DNA of 64,000 bases from positions 142,381,433 to 142,445,432 of the forward strand of contig NC_081824.1 in the NCBI RefSeq assembly GCF_030867095.1, given 5' to 3'. The DNA comes from Alligator mississippiensis. Lineage: Eukaryota; Chordata; Crocodylia; Alligatoridae. The notes under the pieces were generated by a model that saw nothing but the letters and a program-made list of their open reading frames with translations, was not told the origin of the DNA and searched no databases. A program made the position numbers and the translations under genes. Positions 12,201 through 23,623 of the stretch are shown piece by piece. How positions within the stretch are numbered: the stretch's first letter is position 1; each line of letters starts with the position of its first letter.

Positions 12201-12796
12201 CTTCATTCCATGCATTCCAATCATTTCCTCTGACCTGCCATTTCAATGTAAACGGCTCCAGTTCCCAATCCACCTCAGTTTTGCCATGAGCATCAACAAG
12301 ACACAGGGACAATCACTCAAAGTTGTTGGCCTCAACCTGCGAAGCCCATGCTTTTCTCATGGCCAACTCTATGTTGGTTGTTCCAGAGTTGGCAACAGCA
12401 AAAACTTTTTCCTCTTGGCACCAGATGGCAATACATGCAACATTGTCTATCCTGAAGCTCTACACAGATAAAAAGTGTCAAACACCATCATAAACTGGGA
12501 TAGAAAAATGTAATGTGAAATCCTCAGTGCTATGCTACAGTCTTACAAAGTAAATAAATAATTCTACCTCACAATTCAGTTGTTTAATACATTTAAATGT
12601 TCAACTTCTATAGGTTTTTGGTATGACCAAAAGCTCACAGTTTCAAGCTGTATCACACAAGTAAAATAGGGTACAAAACTAAACACATACACACAACTTA
12701 CTAGTAGAGGGAAATAAAATAGAATGAAAATAATTTATTTATAAAACATCAAAATTTGATTACTGCAACCCGTGCGAAGCCGAGTATTTTGGCTAG
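12201..12796 (+). mobile_element. 5'-truncated Helitron fragment with helicase tail
   Basis: The plus frame to 12471 is the end of a Helitron Rep/helicase: PIF1-type motif V (AMSINKTQGQS) and motif VI (GQLYVGCSRV), then NIVYPEAL before the stop. The 3' terminus has a degenerate hairpin (CCCGTGCGAAGCCGAG, 12768-12784) followed by TTTTGGCTAG, the canonical Helitron CTAG end, and the next host base is T. The insertion lies inside the gypsy chromodomain. TTAGGTAATAAAGT occurs immediately on both sides (12187-12200 and 12797-12810). Rep, most of the helicase and the 5' end are missing. Confidence 0.85.
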
Positions 12797-12810
12797 TTAG
12801 GTAATAAAGT

Positions 12811-13700
12811 TCCCCTTCTTTCCATCTTTAGCCTTAAGATTTCCTGAACCAGATAATCTTCTTGACCTTGGACTGTTAGGTGGTGGGGACATGGGGGTAG
12901 GAACTGATGTGGGAATGAATTTTCCGTATACAGCTTGAACAGTCATACATTAATTATTGATTAGATGTTTAGTGTTTATGGGAGTTGCAGCTCAAAGGCT
13001 ACCCAGTTAATTTGTTGAATGATGAATAAGGGGTCAACATATTGGTGATGTAGCTTTTGTGAAGTCCAATCTATGTGAAGGTGTGCAGATGCTAACCATA
13101 CCTTCTGTCCTACCCAACAGGCAGGTCCTTGCTGATGAAGCTGGTCAGTCTGTCACTTATAAGACATTTTTGCCTTTTCCAGATGGCGTTCCTCTTGTAC
13201 CTCATGCATGTGATGTACCCAAAAAGGTTGTTGGAACTATAGGTCTGGGTGTAACTGGGGATGAAACCCATAATTAGCAGAAATGGGCTTTGCCTAGTCA
13301 AGGCATGTGGAGTTATTATATATGAACTCCATGATTACCCAGTTGTCTTGCTTTAAGTTGAGGTAACACCAGAGGTCTTGCTTCAAATCTGGTTGATTCT
13401 TTCAGCCTGGCCATTTTTCTGTTATAATAAGCTGATGAGAGCTGGTAACAGACTCCCAATAGGCATAGAGCTGAGTGCTAGAACCAGGAAACAAAATGAG
13501 ACCCACAGTCCAAAAGGCTGTGGAGGTGAACTGTATGGTTCAAACCCAGTTGGGCCATGTCCTTAGCTGAGAAAAGGCCTACACATGGAATAAAATGGAC
13601 CGTTTAATTAATTGGTCTGTTACAGCCAGTACTGTAGAGCAACTGTTTGATATGGGTAGCTCTACAATATTTTCTTGTAGGTACTCTTGGCAGGTAGCAA
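12811..13700 (-). pseudogene. gypsy integrase and start of chromodomain, decayed
   Basis: In three minus frames, in order: integrase core remnants (VTDQLIKRSILFH; FTSTAFWTVG region; NGQAERINQ-like motif at about 13405), the YNNS / NYGFHP-like segment (about 13330-13260), a KVWL-type GPY/F region (about 13090-12990), and GQEDYLVQEIL at about 12880-12845, the beginning of a chromodomain. Stops and frameshifts throughout. The order and motifs are those of chromovirus-type Ty3/gypsy pol. Confidence 0.8.
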
Positions 13701-13717
13701 GTTCTGGTTAGATTTTC

Positions 13718-13835
13718 ATAGATTTCATAGACATTCGGGCTGGAAGAGACCCCAAAGGATTATCAAGTCCATCCCCTGCCCTAGGGGCAGGAAGTCAGCA
13801 GGGATCATAGGATCCCAGCAAGATAAACATCTTCT
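13718..13835 (-). mobile_element. CR1 3'-end fragment within gypsy remnant
   Basis: TTTCATAGACATTCGGGCTG followed by GGGGCAGGAAGTCAGCAGGG and ATCCCAGCAAGATAAACATC is the reverse-oriented CR1 end. It sits between the partial 5' LTR and the integrase remnant, so it inserted with, or before, an internal deletion of the provirus. Confidence 0.85.
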
Positions 13836-13935
13836 GGCTGGCTTGCTTGGCCTGAATGGTCAGCCAGGGTGGTGAAAGGCCAGGATGAGCAGGCAGGCCA
13901 AGGCCCCAGATTCGAGGCCATGGCCTGACATCCCA

Positions 13936-16630
13936 TTGTTTTAGCAAAAGGAAAGTTATTCCCCATCTCTCCTCCCCTCCCAAAGGCTTCCAGATATCCA
14001 ACCTCTTCTTAATTCATGGACAGATACACTCCCTGTATACTCTTTCATACAAGGTCTCAGAGGATCCAAATATACCTTCCCATGGACATCAAACCTGCTC
14101 CAGTCTCAACCTTTCATTGTCTTCCCCCAGTGGATCTTAAGGAATCTGACATCCACACCAGCAATAAATCCCCATTCCAAGGATCCAAAGAATCCCTGCC
14201 CCCACTTCTGGTAAACAACAGGAGATTTCTACCCAAGAGGTTTAAGGAAAACACATCCCTACTAAGCATTCAACCAACCCAGAGTACCCAGCACCAAGGC
14301 TGAGGAAACAGACTACCTAATATAAACCCAGCCTTCCCCCCATCTCCTAACTAGAAAGAATTTGCACCTTCTTTTCTCACCAGACAGAAACAGACCTTAC
14401 CCCTCAGACTCATGGGAACCTCATTCCTTCCTACCCCCTGCACACAGGCGGTATTGCCCTTCCTGCCCAACCAGGCCATATAACCGAAGTCAGAGGAAGC
14501 AGGGAAATGTATATAAGGCACAAGACACTACCCCAGGCACTGGAGTGGCCTCATCACAGGCAATCATAGTGGTTTGGTGATATTCTACCTACATGCAAGA
14601 GCAGCAAAGAAACAAAGATTAAGAGGAGGCAGAGACAGGTGTAAAGGTAGATATGTTATAAGGTATAAAGTATGACAGGTAAAAGAAAGTGACAGAGGTG
14701 GAAAACTTTTGTGGGAGTTCCTTTCTTAAATGTTGGCAGCACATTAGTGGGGTGACACAATCAGAATATAGCATAAAATTATATTATTTCCCTATGAAAA
14801 TTCCTTGTTAATTTGAAGGATTTGATGGAAGTAGTTTCTTCCACTTTGTTTCCCTGTAACTTTTGACACTAGGCTGTTTCGGAAACTTAGTCACCGTCCA
14901 CATGATGGAAAGTTTCAGAAATATCAGTGTAAGTACTTATCTGGTAACAAATGCATAGGCTTGTTTGCTTGTTCACACCCATGACAATCATTAATACCTA
15001 GCTCTTCACTGTATATGCAGAATGGTTTTATAGGATCTGCTTTAAATTAACTTCGTTAACAGTGTCCGTTCATCATATGTATGCCTTTTCTCTAACAAGA
15101 TTGGTTGTTAATTACAATATCTTACTATTATCCACTTCGTGCATTCAGTTTATTGGAAAAAAAATAAAAAAGATTGAATACACCAACTGTTCTAGGTTAA
15201 ATAATTTAATCACTTTGGATAATGGCTTAATTAACTAGAGAAACAACACTGAAGCAATGCGTGCTATGCTTTGATTGTATGTCGTGTCCAGATTTGTAAT
15301 GACTTGAGATAAGTGTCCTACTTCCTGGCAGCTAATAATGGGGAATCACTTGCCTTCTAATTCAGCTTTGCTGAAGATGATAGTATACTGCATTTTCACC
15401 CTTGTGTCTTGGCTCTGTAGCATGAGACTGGCTGAAGTCCCACAGTTGGAAGTTTTAGGTTGTGCTTTGTCCATAATAGGAGTGAGAGAAATTGGAGCTT
15501 CTCTGCCCACCACTGAGAGTCACGTGACATCTTGGAACTTAACCACTGGAAGCTTCTATTAATCCCTGATATGAGTAAAGAACAAAGGCTCCCCAAGGAC
15601 AAGTGTGCCAAGCAATAATAAATTGAAACTGAAAAATGCATATCACTGACAATAAAGGCAAGCGCTGCCTCAAAAGGTTCCCTCCATGCTGTGAAGGGAG
15701 ATGGATTCATGAGGAAGAAAAACAGCAAGGGAAACAAATGCATTTTTTTCGCTTCCTACTAGTAGATTTGTATTTCCTGTGGTGAATATTCTACAAACCT
15801 AGTAGAAGGGGTACCCTATTCTCAGAGGAGGCTGACGTGCATGCTTTTTATTTGGGCAGGAAAGACATGCATGCTTTTATTTGGGCAGGGCTTTCCAGGC
15901 TCGAAAAAGGAGCTGTGGGGGAGGTAGGACATAAAGAACGTAGAATTTGATTCTACCAGGGTGAGAAGGTCTTCACTTTTCTGGGAGCAGTTTGTTTGTG
16001 TAAGGCATTATACGATGATAGTCAAAAGCTTTCTCAGTTATTGTCCATGCCACAAGAATGAAAAATGTGGAATTCTAAACACGAGGACTAAGTACGGACA
16101 TTCAAAAAGCCCAAGGAGAAATTGATCTTTAGACGCAAATCTTAGACCAGGTCCTGCCATTTTTAAACCAGTCTATGTGCGCTGAGCTTCTGTTCTCTTA
16201 TGGGTATGGACCAATTTCCAGTCACTTATACTAGTAAAAGTATAATGTTTGTACCTGGCCAAGGAGTGGGATCCTGGCCCTATTGAAATCAATAAGAATT
16301 TGATCATTAGTTTTAATGGGGACAGGATCTTGTTACAGGGGCCATTTTCAGAGATGTTTCAACTTAGAAAATAGAGTTATCAAGCTTAACATCTCATAAT
16401 CATTCACTTTGCCAACTGTTGTGCCTCACAACCAGCCATGTCCAACTCTTACAAAGCCTTCACCACAGGCTTGAAGGATACTGAAATACTGACAGATCCG
16501 AGGATGCAGAGCTGCTGTGCAGCCCTTCATGTCCTTCTGACTACACCATCTGCAAAAGAACTGCTCCAAAGTCTATTTCTGAACATGAGCCTTTGTTCTG
16601 TGATCGCTCACCTTCCAATTTTCATGGCTT
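13936..16630. other. intergenic; possible unassigned LTR near 14.0-14.6 kb
   Basis: 14000-14580 is C-rich and contains a TATATAAGG box (about 14509), which suggests an old LTR, but I see no matching ends. The remainder is AT-rich without features. Confidence 0.4.
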
Positions 16631-16659
16631 GAATTCATGCAGAATTGAGTTTCTTCACT

Positions 16660-17575
16660 CTCTGATTCTTCAGTCCTGCCTGGCCCAGGTACCATCCGGC
16701 CTGTGGCAAGTCCCACCACCCCTGGGTGCACAAAGGGGTTGGGGTGGTTCCACAGGTGGAGTCCATTTCCTGGCAGCCTTGGCGGCAGTGACCCCAGTTC
16801 CATGGAGACCGGCCAGGACCTGCATGGGCAAGGCCCAAGTCCTGGGCTGAGTGCACAGCCCTAGCCCTGGCCCTGACTTTGGCCCCAGCCTGCCCTGCAT
16901 GTAGGGTTGGGGTCCCTGCAGCACTTGCTCCAGACCCACCCACCCCAACCATGATGATCAGCAGTGGTGGCCAGATAGAAGCTGCTGCTGGGCACTGGGA
17001 AAAAGTGAGACCTGGTGGCAGGTGCAGTTGCCTCCCTCTCACTGCTCCCAGGCCCTTCTCACTCCAGCTGCCCAGAGCCCACACTGGAGCTTCCCTGCAG
17101 CTCTTCCCCAGCATGGCCACCACCACCAGTGCCACCTCTGGGCTGCCTCACTCCAGGGTGGAGCTGCAGGGCAGCCCCCATGTGGGCTCCAGGCAGCTGC
17201 AGTGAGAAGGCCCTGGCAGCAGTGAATAGGAGGCAGCTGTGCCATCTGCCAGGTCTCACTTTTTCCTGGCACCCAACAGCAGTTTTTGCCCAGCCACTGC
17301 TGCCTCCACACCCAGGCCACCAATGGCAAAGCCCGGCAGGGGTAGAGGGGCAGCCCTAAGGTGGCACTGGTGGCATCAAGGGCACCAGCTGAGCTGCTTC
17401 TGGTGAAGCTGCTGCCTGCCTGAAGTGCCCACATCAGCTCCCTGCCCAACTACAGCCCCATCCCTCATAGGGTGGTTTGGTGAGCTGTTGTGCACTGCAG
17501 GGAGGGTGCTGACCTGGCCCACAACAGCTCACCATTATTGTGGCATGTCCACCCCTGCTCTGCCCCAGTATCCTG
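16660..17575. mobile_element. GC-rich foldback repeat, hAT-like end
   Basis: An inverted repeat centred near 17130: GGGAAAAAGTGAGACCTGG (about 16998) is mirrored by CCAGGTCTCACTTTTTCC (about 17250), and the arms include GGCCCTTCTCACT/AGTGAGAAGGCC. The right side ends CCACCCCTG (about 17552), a hAT-style terminus. Overlapping ORFs on both strands come from this GC-rich repeat and are not genes. Confidence 0.55.
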
Positions 17576-17869
17576 TCTCCAGCAGGGACAGAAATGGATG
17601 TTATGCAAGGAGAACATCTAACTGGATATCTCTAGAGTGATTATCTTGTACTTGTTGACACTGAAGTTCGGCTGCCACTTTTTTGCCTACTCACTTAGCT
17701 TGGTGAAGTCTTTCTGCAGCTCCTCTCCATCAGCTTGGGACTTGACTACCCAGAATATTTTGTTATCATCTGTTCCCAAAGTGGTGACCTGTAGTGTTGC
17801 ATGTTTGTGCATAATCTTGAACATCAAGGAAGTTTAGATTAGGGAAATAATGACTAGTTATTTGAATGG

Positions 17870-18098
17870 GGTCCCCATGCCAAAGCATGGAGCCAAGTGG
17901 TGCTGATGCATGGTCTCAGGGCTCCAGTCCTGGCACATGAGGCTGGACAAAGGAAGCATAGGATCCCAGGTCCCTGATCCCAATATGTGGGGCTGGATGG
18001 AAGTAAAACAGAGTCCTGGGACCCTGATCCTAGCACGTATATAACAGAGTTAGATCAGGCTCTCTTACAGCCTGGTCTTTGTCTGGTTGGGCTTATAC
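17870..18098. mobile_element. left part of an interrupted MITE-like repeat
   Basis: GC-rich sequence with CCCTGATCC...AGCACG units. It appears to continue after the LTR at 19468-19665, whose far end GGGCCAAAAGGTTGAGCACT resembles a hAT terminus. Tentative. Confidence 0.4.
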
Positions 18099-19467
18099 TG
18101 TAACCTGTTGCAACAAGGCAAGTTCAATGTGATTGGACCATTCCATCCAAACTTCTGATTGGACTAGCCATGATCCACAAATGTGGCACAAGGTGATTGG
18201 AGCATTCACTCCACACTTCTGATTGGCTGAGCCGCTATCCAGGGGCATGGCCCCCTGGGGGTGGGAGGTGGGGGATAAAAGAAGGCACGTGCTGCAGTCA
18301 AGGGAGAGAGAAGCACATGGGCTTTGAAGAGCTGGGGTGAGCTGACCCAGCGGACCAGTCAAATGAGCCACAGAAGAACCTGAAGGCAGCAAGACAAGGT
18401 TGAAGCAAGAACGGGATGGCAGAGACTGAGGCGCTGCTCCAAGGGCTTGAAGGCAGCAGGACAAGGCTGGAGCAAGAGTGGGACAGCAGAAACTGAGGCA
18501 CTGCTCCAAGGGCCAGCAGGTTTCGGGAGACAGAGCATGATGACGCTTGTCAAGGGGCTGTCAGCATATCCGTTGTTTTAGGGGAGGAAATTGTAACCCC
18601 AGAGGAGACTTTCCTGGGTGCTTACATCCTGCCCATGAGGGGCAGGTGGGGAGAGTGTCCCCATTGAGTTCTGAGTGCTACAGAGAGATATTGCAGGTGG
18701 GGTTTGCAACACCGCAGTTTTTCACCAAGATGTGAAATGGAACATAAACCCCTCTTAGGAGTGCAGGAGTAAGCTGCACGGTGCTTGGCAGAGCCCCTGC
18801 TTGGGGGGAGGAGCTGGGTTCTCCACAGGAGGTTGACTCCACCCACCCTGCAGGAGGGGTGATTGTATAAGACTGATCCAGGCAGGATCTACGATTCCTA
18901 CACTCTAGAGTATAAGACTCTGAAGGGGCTTCCCCCTCTGGGTCAGTCAGAACTTTGCTGCCTCTCCTGTTAGGGGTAGAGAGTGTGTGCAAAAGATTGG
19001 GTTATTACTTGCATCCAGGACCGGTGTGACATTCAATGCTGGGAGTTGTACAATGTCACTACAAGTAACATAAGGTGAAACTCATCTAGGAACCAACCTG
19101 AGAGCTGAGTGTAAGGGATTCTCACTGACCCTTCACCCTTCCCCAGAGTCTACTCCCAAATTTACAGAAGAAGAGGTAGTTTGGAGGTTCATACTACTGA
19201 AGAATATGTATAATAGTTATTATGATCTTTTTTTGGGGGGGGGTGTATGTGTTGATTTTTATGGTCTTTTCTACCTCCCCTCTTCTCCCTATGTAAATAA
19301 AATGTATATAGTTAAGTAATGAGTGTTGTCTGATTGAAGGTTTCAATGCTCCAGGTGCCCTTCTGTAGGGAGACTCTCCACACTCTAGGAAGGAGGGCTG
19401 CTGGGTAGAGACCACAGGGATCCGTAACTGGCTGCAGCTGGTGGGTATCTCTGCCTCCCGGGTTACA
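18099..19467 (+). mobile_element. long LTR-like element
   Basis: The ends are perfect short inverted repeats, TGTAACC and GGTTACA. It contains a promoter-like GGGGATAAAAGAAGG (about 18271) and a poly(A) signal AATAAA (19296-19301) followed by TGTATATAG, a U3-R-U5 order. No clear target duplication is visible, so it may be a recombinant or decayed solo LTR. The 29.2-30.1 kb unit shares its layout and the TATATAGTTAAGT downstream motif. Confidence 0.6.
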
Positions 19468-19667
19468 TGTATAACAGGGTAGGAGCAATACAGGGTTTTG
19501 GGGCTCCAATTCCATAATGCAGGACAAGCAGAGGCATGCAGGCCTGGGTGTGGGCTGCACAGTCCAGGGTCCAGGTGTGTGAGTCTGATCCTGGCGATCA
19601 GGATCTGAACCAGCCCACAAACTAGCCCCAAATGCTTCTGATTTGGGCCAAAAGGTTGAGCACTATT

Positions 19668-19775
19668 GCGTTAGACAAACATCTGCCAGGCTTGGCTTAG
19701 ATCTTGCCTCAGAGCAGAGGAATGCACTAGATGTTCTTTTGAGGTCCCTTCCTACCCTACATTTCTATGAGTTAG
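19668..19775 (+). mobile_element. CR1 3'-end fragment
   Basis: TTAGACAAACATCTGCCAGG, then GATCTTGCCTCAGAGCAGAG and TTGAGGTCCCTTCCTACCCT, TTCTATGAG: a diverged CR1 end. Confidence 0.75.
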
Positions 19776-21955
19776 GGTCTTGCTGTCCAGGGAGAACTTG
19801 ACATAGTCAGAATATTATGGGGAAAGAAAGGAGTATGGAAATGAGGTTGTGGCATTACTAAGATGGTATTTTGCAAATCATATTGGCTCCAAAGGTTATT
19901 TCTCTTTTTCTTTTTAAATTTAATTTCTGATTTTATAAAGAGATCACGGGATAAAATAATATTTTAGCTGTAGTCATAATTGATTTGCAGTGCACAGGAA
20001 AGCAGTGCATCTAACGAGGAAATGACATTTTCACTCTTAAACAGAATTACATCAGTTTAACAAAAGCTATAATAGTACCTCTCTGAATCTAATTAAGAGG
20101 CCTGGTCTCCTTGGACCTAATGAGAGTAGCATTCTATTTTAAGGACCCTGTGGAAAGTTCTACAGAGACCTTGAGAGTTTGGTAGTAGAAAACATTAATC
20201 ATATGGGCAAAGAGAGACCTAATAAAAGATATTCTATATGGAAGGTACAAGCACACATGGAATCAAAAATCTTAAGCCTTCGTTTTCCAATAAGACAATT
20301 AATATCCTAATAATAACATCCATGCTTCATTAGTCAGTATCCTTAACACCACAGGAACATTAGGAAAGGAGAATGATGTCTTACTGACTCATGTTAATAT
20401 ACTGATTCAGAGTAAAAACAAAGAACGAATTGTAACTGTATACACAGAATTTACAACATGCTGCTAAAATGGCCTGTCTTAGATTATATTGGGTTTCATT
20501 TAAAAGGTGAGGTAGAGTCTTCAGAGAGTATGTCTACCCTGGTTGTCCCATATTTTGCTTCTGTAACACAGGTGGGAACATACATTTTTCTTCCTTTTCA
20601 TCTGTAACTTTTGGCTTCAGGTCTTCCACCACGCTGCCTCTAGATTTGGACCAGATTCGTCTTCATCCAACAGATACCCCAGATGTCCTTACTCTTCTAA
20701 ATCCTTCCTTAAAGACCACCACTTCAGATTATCATTCCTCCATTCTTCTCAAGATCCACTGTGGTTTTTTCCATTCCTGTTATTAACAATAAGCCTCTCA
20801 CCCAAAATCCGAGTTGTCTTGCATTTGCTTTCTCCTGCTTATCTGTGTTTGCAAAAGACCTTTTAAACTAAGTGCTCTATAAATGTTTTTAGTAATAATG
20901 TTGGATTTTATCAAAAGTATTGTCACAGTTTACTTCCAAACCAGGCTTACTGACTACCCATCTTCGTGCCAAAATGAGAGAACAAGTCTGCATTTTAAGC
21001 CTTTTATTTTGGCAAGGGCAGGTTTCTTCTGAGGGAATGCCACTAAAATGTGTAAATCAGCAATGTATTCTTATCTTCTAAAGCTTTTTTGTTGTTTCAT
21101 TGCCACTAAAGAAATAACCTGGAGAATTTTCATTAGTACAACAATAAAAATATCATTTTTGTGTGGAAAAATATCTTTTAGTGTCATAGTTTCTCAACTC
21201 TATTAGTGATACACCTTCTGACTTTATATTCAGCATCACATAAGACAGAAATAAGATCCTCTAGGGCAGCTATAATTATGAGCTACTAATTATATAGGTC
21301 AACTGCATCTGAGAAATGAGGGGAAAGTATTAGACTAGCCACAGTCTTCCACCTCCTTCCACAAACAGGTTTACCACTGCTGGGCTGAAAGAAGCTGCCA
21401 GGAATATATAACAAAGTTAGAATGAAAATAGTTCAGAAGGGAGTTGGTTATCAATCCCTTCTTAGTGAATAATCACCCACATCAGAAAAAACCACCATTA
21501 CCACACTGGCAAGTCTTTGTCAACAATTTTAGTAAAAAAGGCACTGAGCTACCTAGATTAATGCATTCTTTAATGCATTCATACACACACACAAGAAATA
21601 TTGGAGGACATTTTGAAAAGAAAAATAAAATGAATGTGGAATGGAGGTGGAGAGGGGAAATCAGGTACTAACAAAAGATGCAGGTCTTAGCCCAGTGCCA
21701 TTCAATAGTTATGTGCCATTAAAGACACGTGTGTTGATTGCTAGCACCCTGTGTTAATGGTGTACACATGCTAATATTAGCTGAAGGTGAAAGTAAATAT
21801 TGACTATAACTATAAATATTAAACAAAGTAAATGAAAGCAGGTCTTAAGACTAAAATTTTGGCAAGTATTTGTCAATTAAAAATTAAAAGAAACAGCAGT
21901 TTTGTTCACCAGGCTAAACACTCATAGTCATAAGATTTAAGTGCACTAAAAGACA
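19776..21955. other. intergenic, no feature recognised
   Basis: AT-rich, short chance ORFs only. Confidence 0.6.
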
Positions 21956-21979
21956 CCACGAGTAGTGGTTAACACAGAG

Positions 21980-22190
21980 GGAGAGAAAAAGCAATTCCAT
22001 TCCCATGTTGCCACTGATTTGCTATGTGATCATGGTGAAGTCATTTGGCTTCTGTTCACTAATCCACCTATAACATGGGTGCAAGAATCTTCATTTCCCA
22101 CATGGCAGTGCTATGAATCTTAATAAATATTTGCAAACTACTAGGAGAGCCTCTGATGAAAGGTAAGCACAAAATATTATTACGCTCACC
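21980..22190 (+). mobile_element. MIR-like ancient SINE
   Basis: GATTTGCTATGTGATCATGG, AAGTCATTTGGCTTCTGTTC, then AACATGGGTGCAAGAATC and GCAGTGCTATGAATCTTAAT follow the order of the MIR core and its 3' part. Highly diverged, as expected of this very old family. Confidence 0.65.
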
Positions 22191-22526
22191 TCCTGGGAGC
22201 TCCCCTATTTAGTTCATTAATGCAATAAAAATAATTTGAGAATTACACGAAGAGAATTATTAAAAATCTGCTCTAGTAGTTAGTAAGTTCAAAATGCATA
22301 TTCTAGTACACAGAATACTAATACATACTGATACATGAATGCAAATCCGGTTTCATGTATTGATTGTTCTGCTCTGGTGACAAAAAATGCGGATTAAAGA
22401 ACACTTTCTTAACCTTTCAGCTATACACTTCTCCAGGAACAGACTTTGTGTTGTATTTTTTCCAAGAAATGTCACATGGATTAGATCTATGGAAACACGT
22501 GTGATGCATAAAGAGTACATGTGGGT

Positions 22527-22872
22527 GCACGTGCACCCCCTGAGCATGGTGGTACACCCCCTACAAAACGGCGCCACCAACACTATTGGCAGCACCTGCG
22601 AGCAGTTGCCCGCCCTCCACCACCAACACTGCCGGCAGCATCTGCGGGTGGTCAACGATCTCCGCTGGCCACTGCCAAAACTTCCAGTGGCATCTGAGGG
22701 TGGTCGCCGACCCCTGGTCAGCGCACACCCCCCCCCCGCCCCCCTCCCACTACCAACAGTGCCAGCGGCATCTGCAGGAGCTCCTGCTGACTGCTGCCAT
22801 GCTTCAGCTGTGCTCCTGCCACCACTGTACCCCCCAGCCGCTGGGGACACACATCGTTCATGCATGGAAAAC
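22527..22872. repeat. unclassified GC-rich repeat, copy 1
   Basis: Begins GTGCACGTGCACCCCCTGAG and ends ACACATCGTTCATG. Between lie degenerate tandem units around GGCAGCATCTGCGGGTGGTC (about three to four copies, roughly 60-70 bases apart). A second copy with the same start, units and end is at 50972-51343. The long ORFs on both strands here are by-products. Confidence 0.65.
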
Positions 22873-22941
22873 AAGAAAAGGCTGAAGTTTGGAAGGATGC
22901 AGGTATTGCACTGCAATTGGTCTCCATAAATCTGTGCAGAT

Positions 22942-23402
22942 CAGCGGCCTCCAACCTTTTTAAGTAGGAGATCACCTTTGGCATTTAAAAGCAACCCAAG
23001 ATCTACCATGCACTGTGGCTGCCGCCCCCGGCAACCTCCCTCCCCACTACCCAGCACATAAGTCTGTGGGGAGGGAAGGGGAGAAAAGATCAAGGCAGAG
23101 GGAGAAAAAAATATTTGGGGGTGCGCCTCCCCAGCAGGTAAGTCCCACCTGGCCAGGGCCCCACTCAACTTACCCCTGCTCCTGCCACTGCAGCACTGTC
23201 CCTCACCGCAGGGGCTGCAATCTAGCCCTCACCCCTTCCTTCCCCCACGGACTGACCTGCTGGGCTGGGATGCATATGTGCATGCACACGGGCACTCACC
23301 CTCCCACCCCAGCCTTGGATCGACTCCAAGAGGCTCCCAGATCTACCACAAGAGGCTCCAAGATCTACTGGTGAATCGAGATCCACTGGTTGGTGATGAC
23401 TG
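22942..23402. mobile_element. hAT-like non-autonomous element
   Basis: Flanked by GTGCAGAT (22934-22941) and GTGTAGAT (23403-23410), an 8-bp duplication with one mismatch. Ends CAGCGGCCTCCAACC and GGTTGGTGATGACTG are imperfect inverted repeats. Sub-terminal AGATCTACC motifs recur near the right end. No transposase. Confidence 0.72.
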
Positions 23403-23410
23403 GTGTAGAT

Positions 23411-23623
23411 ATAACATAATCACCAGACTATTAGACTCATAGTCCATCTAGTCCAGTGTTTGGTCTGTAGCAGTGGCCAGTATCAGACATTTTAGAGGAG
23501 AAAACAGGAATAATTACACAGTGGGCAGATAGATGTGGGATGATTTGCCACACAAAGGTCCCATACTATCCACAGCAATTAGTGATTGCCTTAAGATTTG
23601 GGGGTTTTCTCATTAACTATTAT
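23411..23623 (-). mobile_element. old CR1/L3-type LINE, left part
   Basis: Reverse-oriented 3' region (TCATAGTCCATCTAGTCCAG, GTAGCAGTGGCCAGTATCAG). Its continuation is found beyond the younger CR1, at 25806-25920. Confidence 0.65.

Larger units (their letters stand above)
11413..13930 (-). mobile_element. decayed Ty3/gypsy (chromodomain) provirus, internally deleted
   Basis: Reading the minus strand from 13930: a partial 5' LTR (13930 to about 13836, starting TGTCAGG), then a CR1 fragment (13835-13718), then integrase core, GPY/F-like region and chromodomain remnants (13700-12060). A purine tract (12055-12043) and a 3' LTR (12042-11413) follow, the latter starting TGTCAGGCTGCATGG and ending CACCCCCA. 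Both LTR starts are related but well diverged. Flanks TACCA (11408-11412) and TCCCA (13931-13935) match 4 of 5 as a target duplication. Gag, protease, RT and RNase H are missing. Many stops and frameshifts; not functional. Confidence 0.78.

Noticed and set aside
16635..17449. Overlapping ORFs of 100-166 codons on both strands
   Set aside because: They lie in a GC-rich inverted repeat; opposed frames and low complexity (A, P, G, W) are by-products.
22353..22929. 187- and 180-codon opposed ORFs
   Set aside because: GC-rich tandem repeat; no recognisable domain, and composition is biased.
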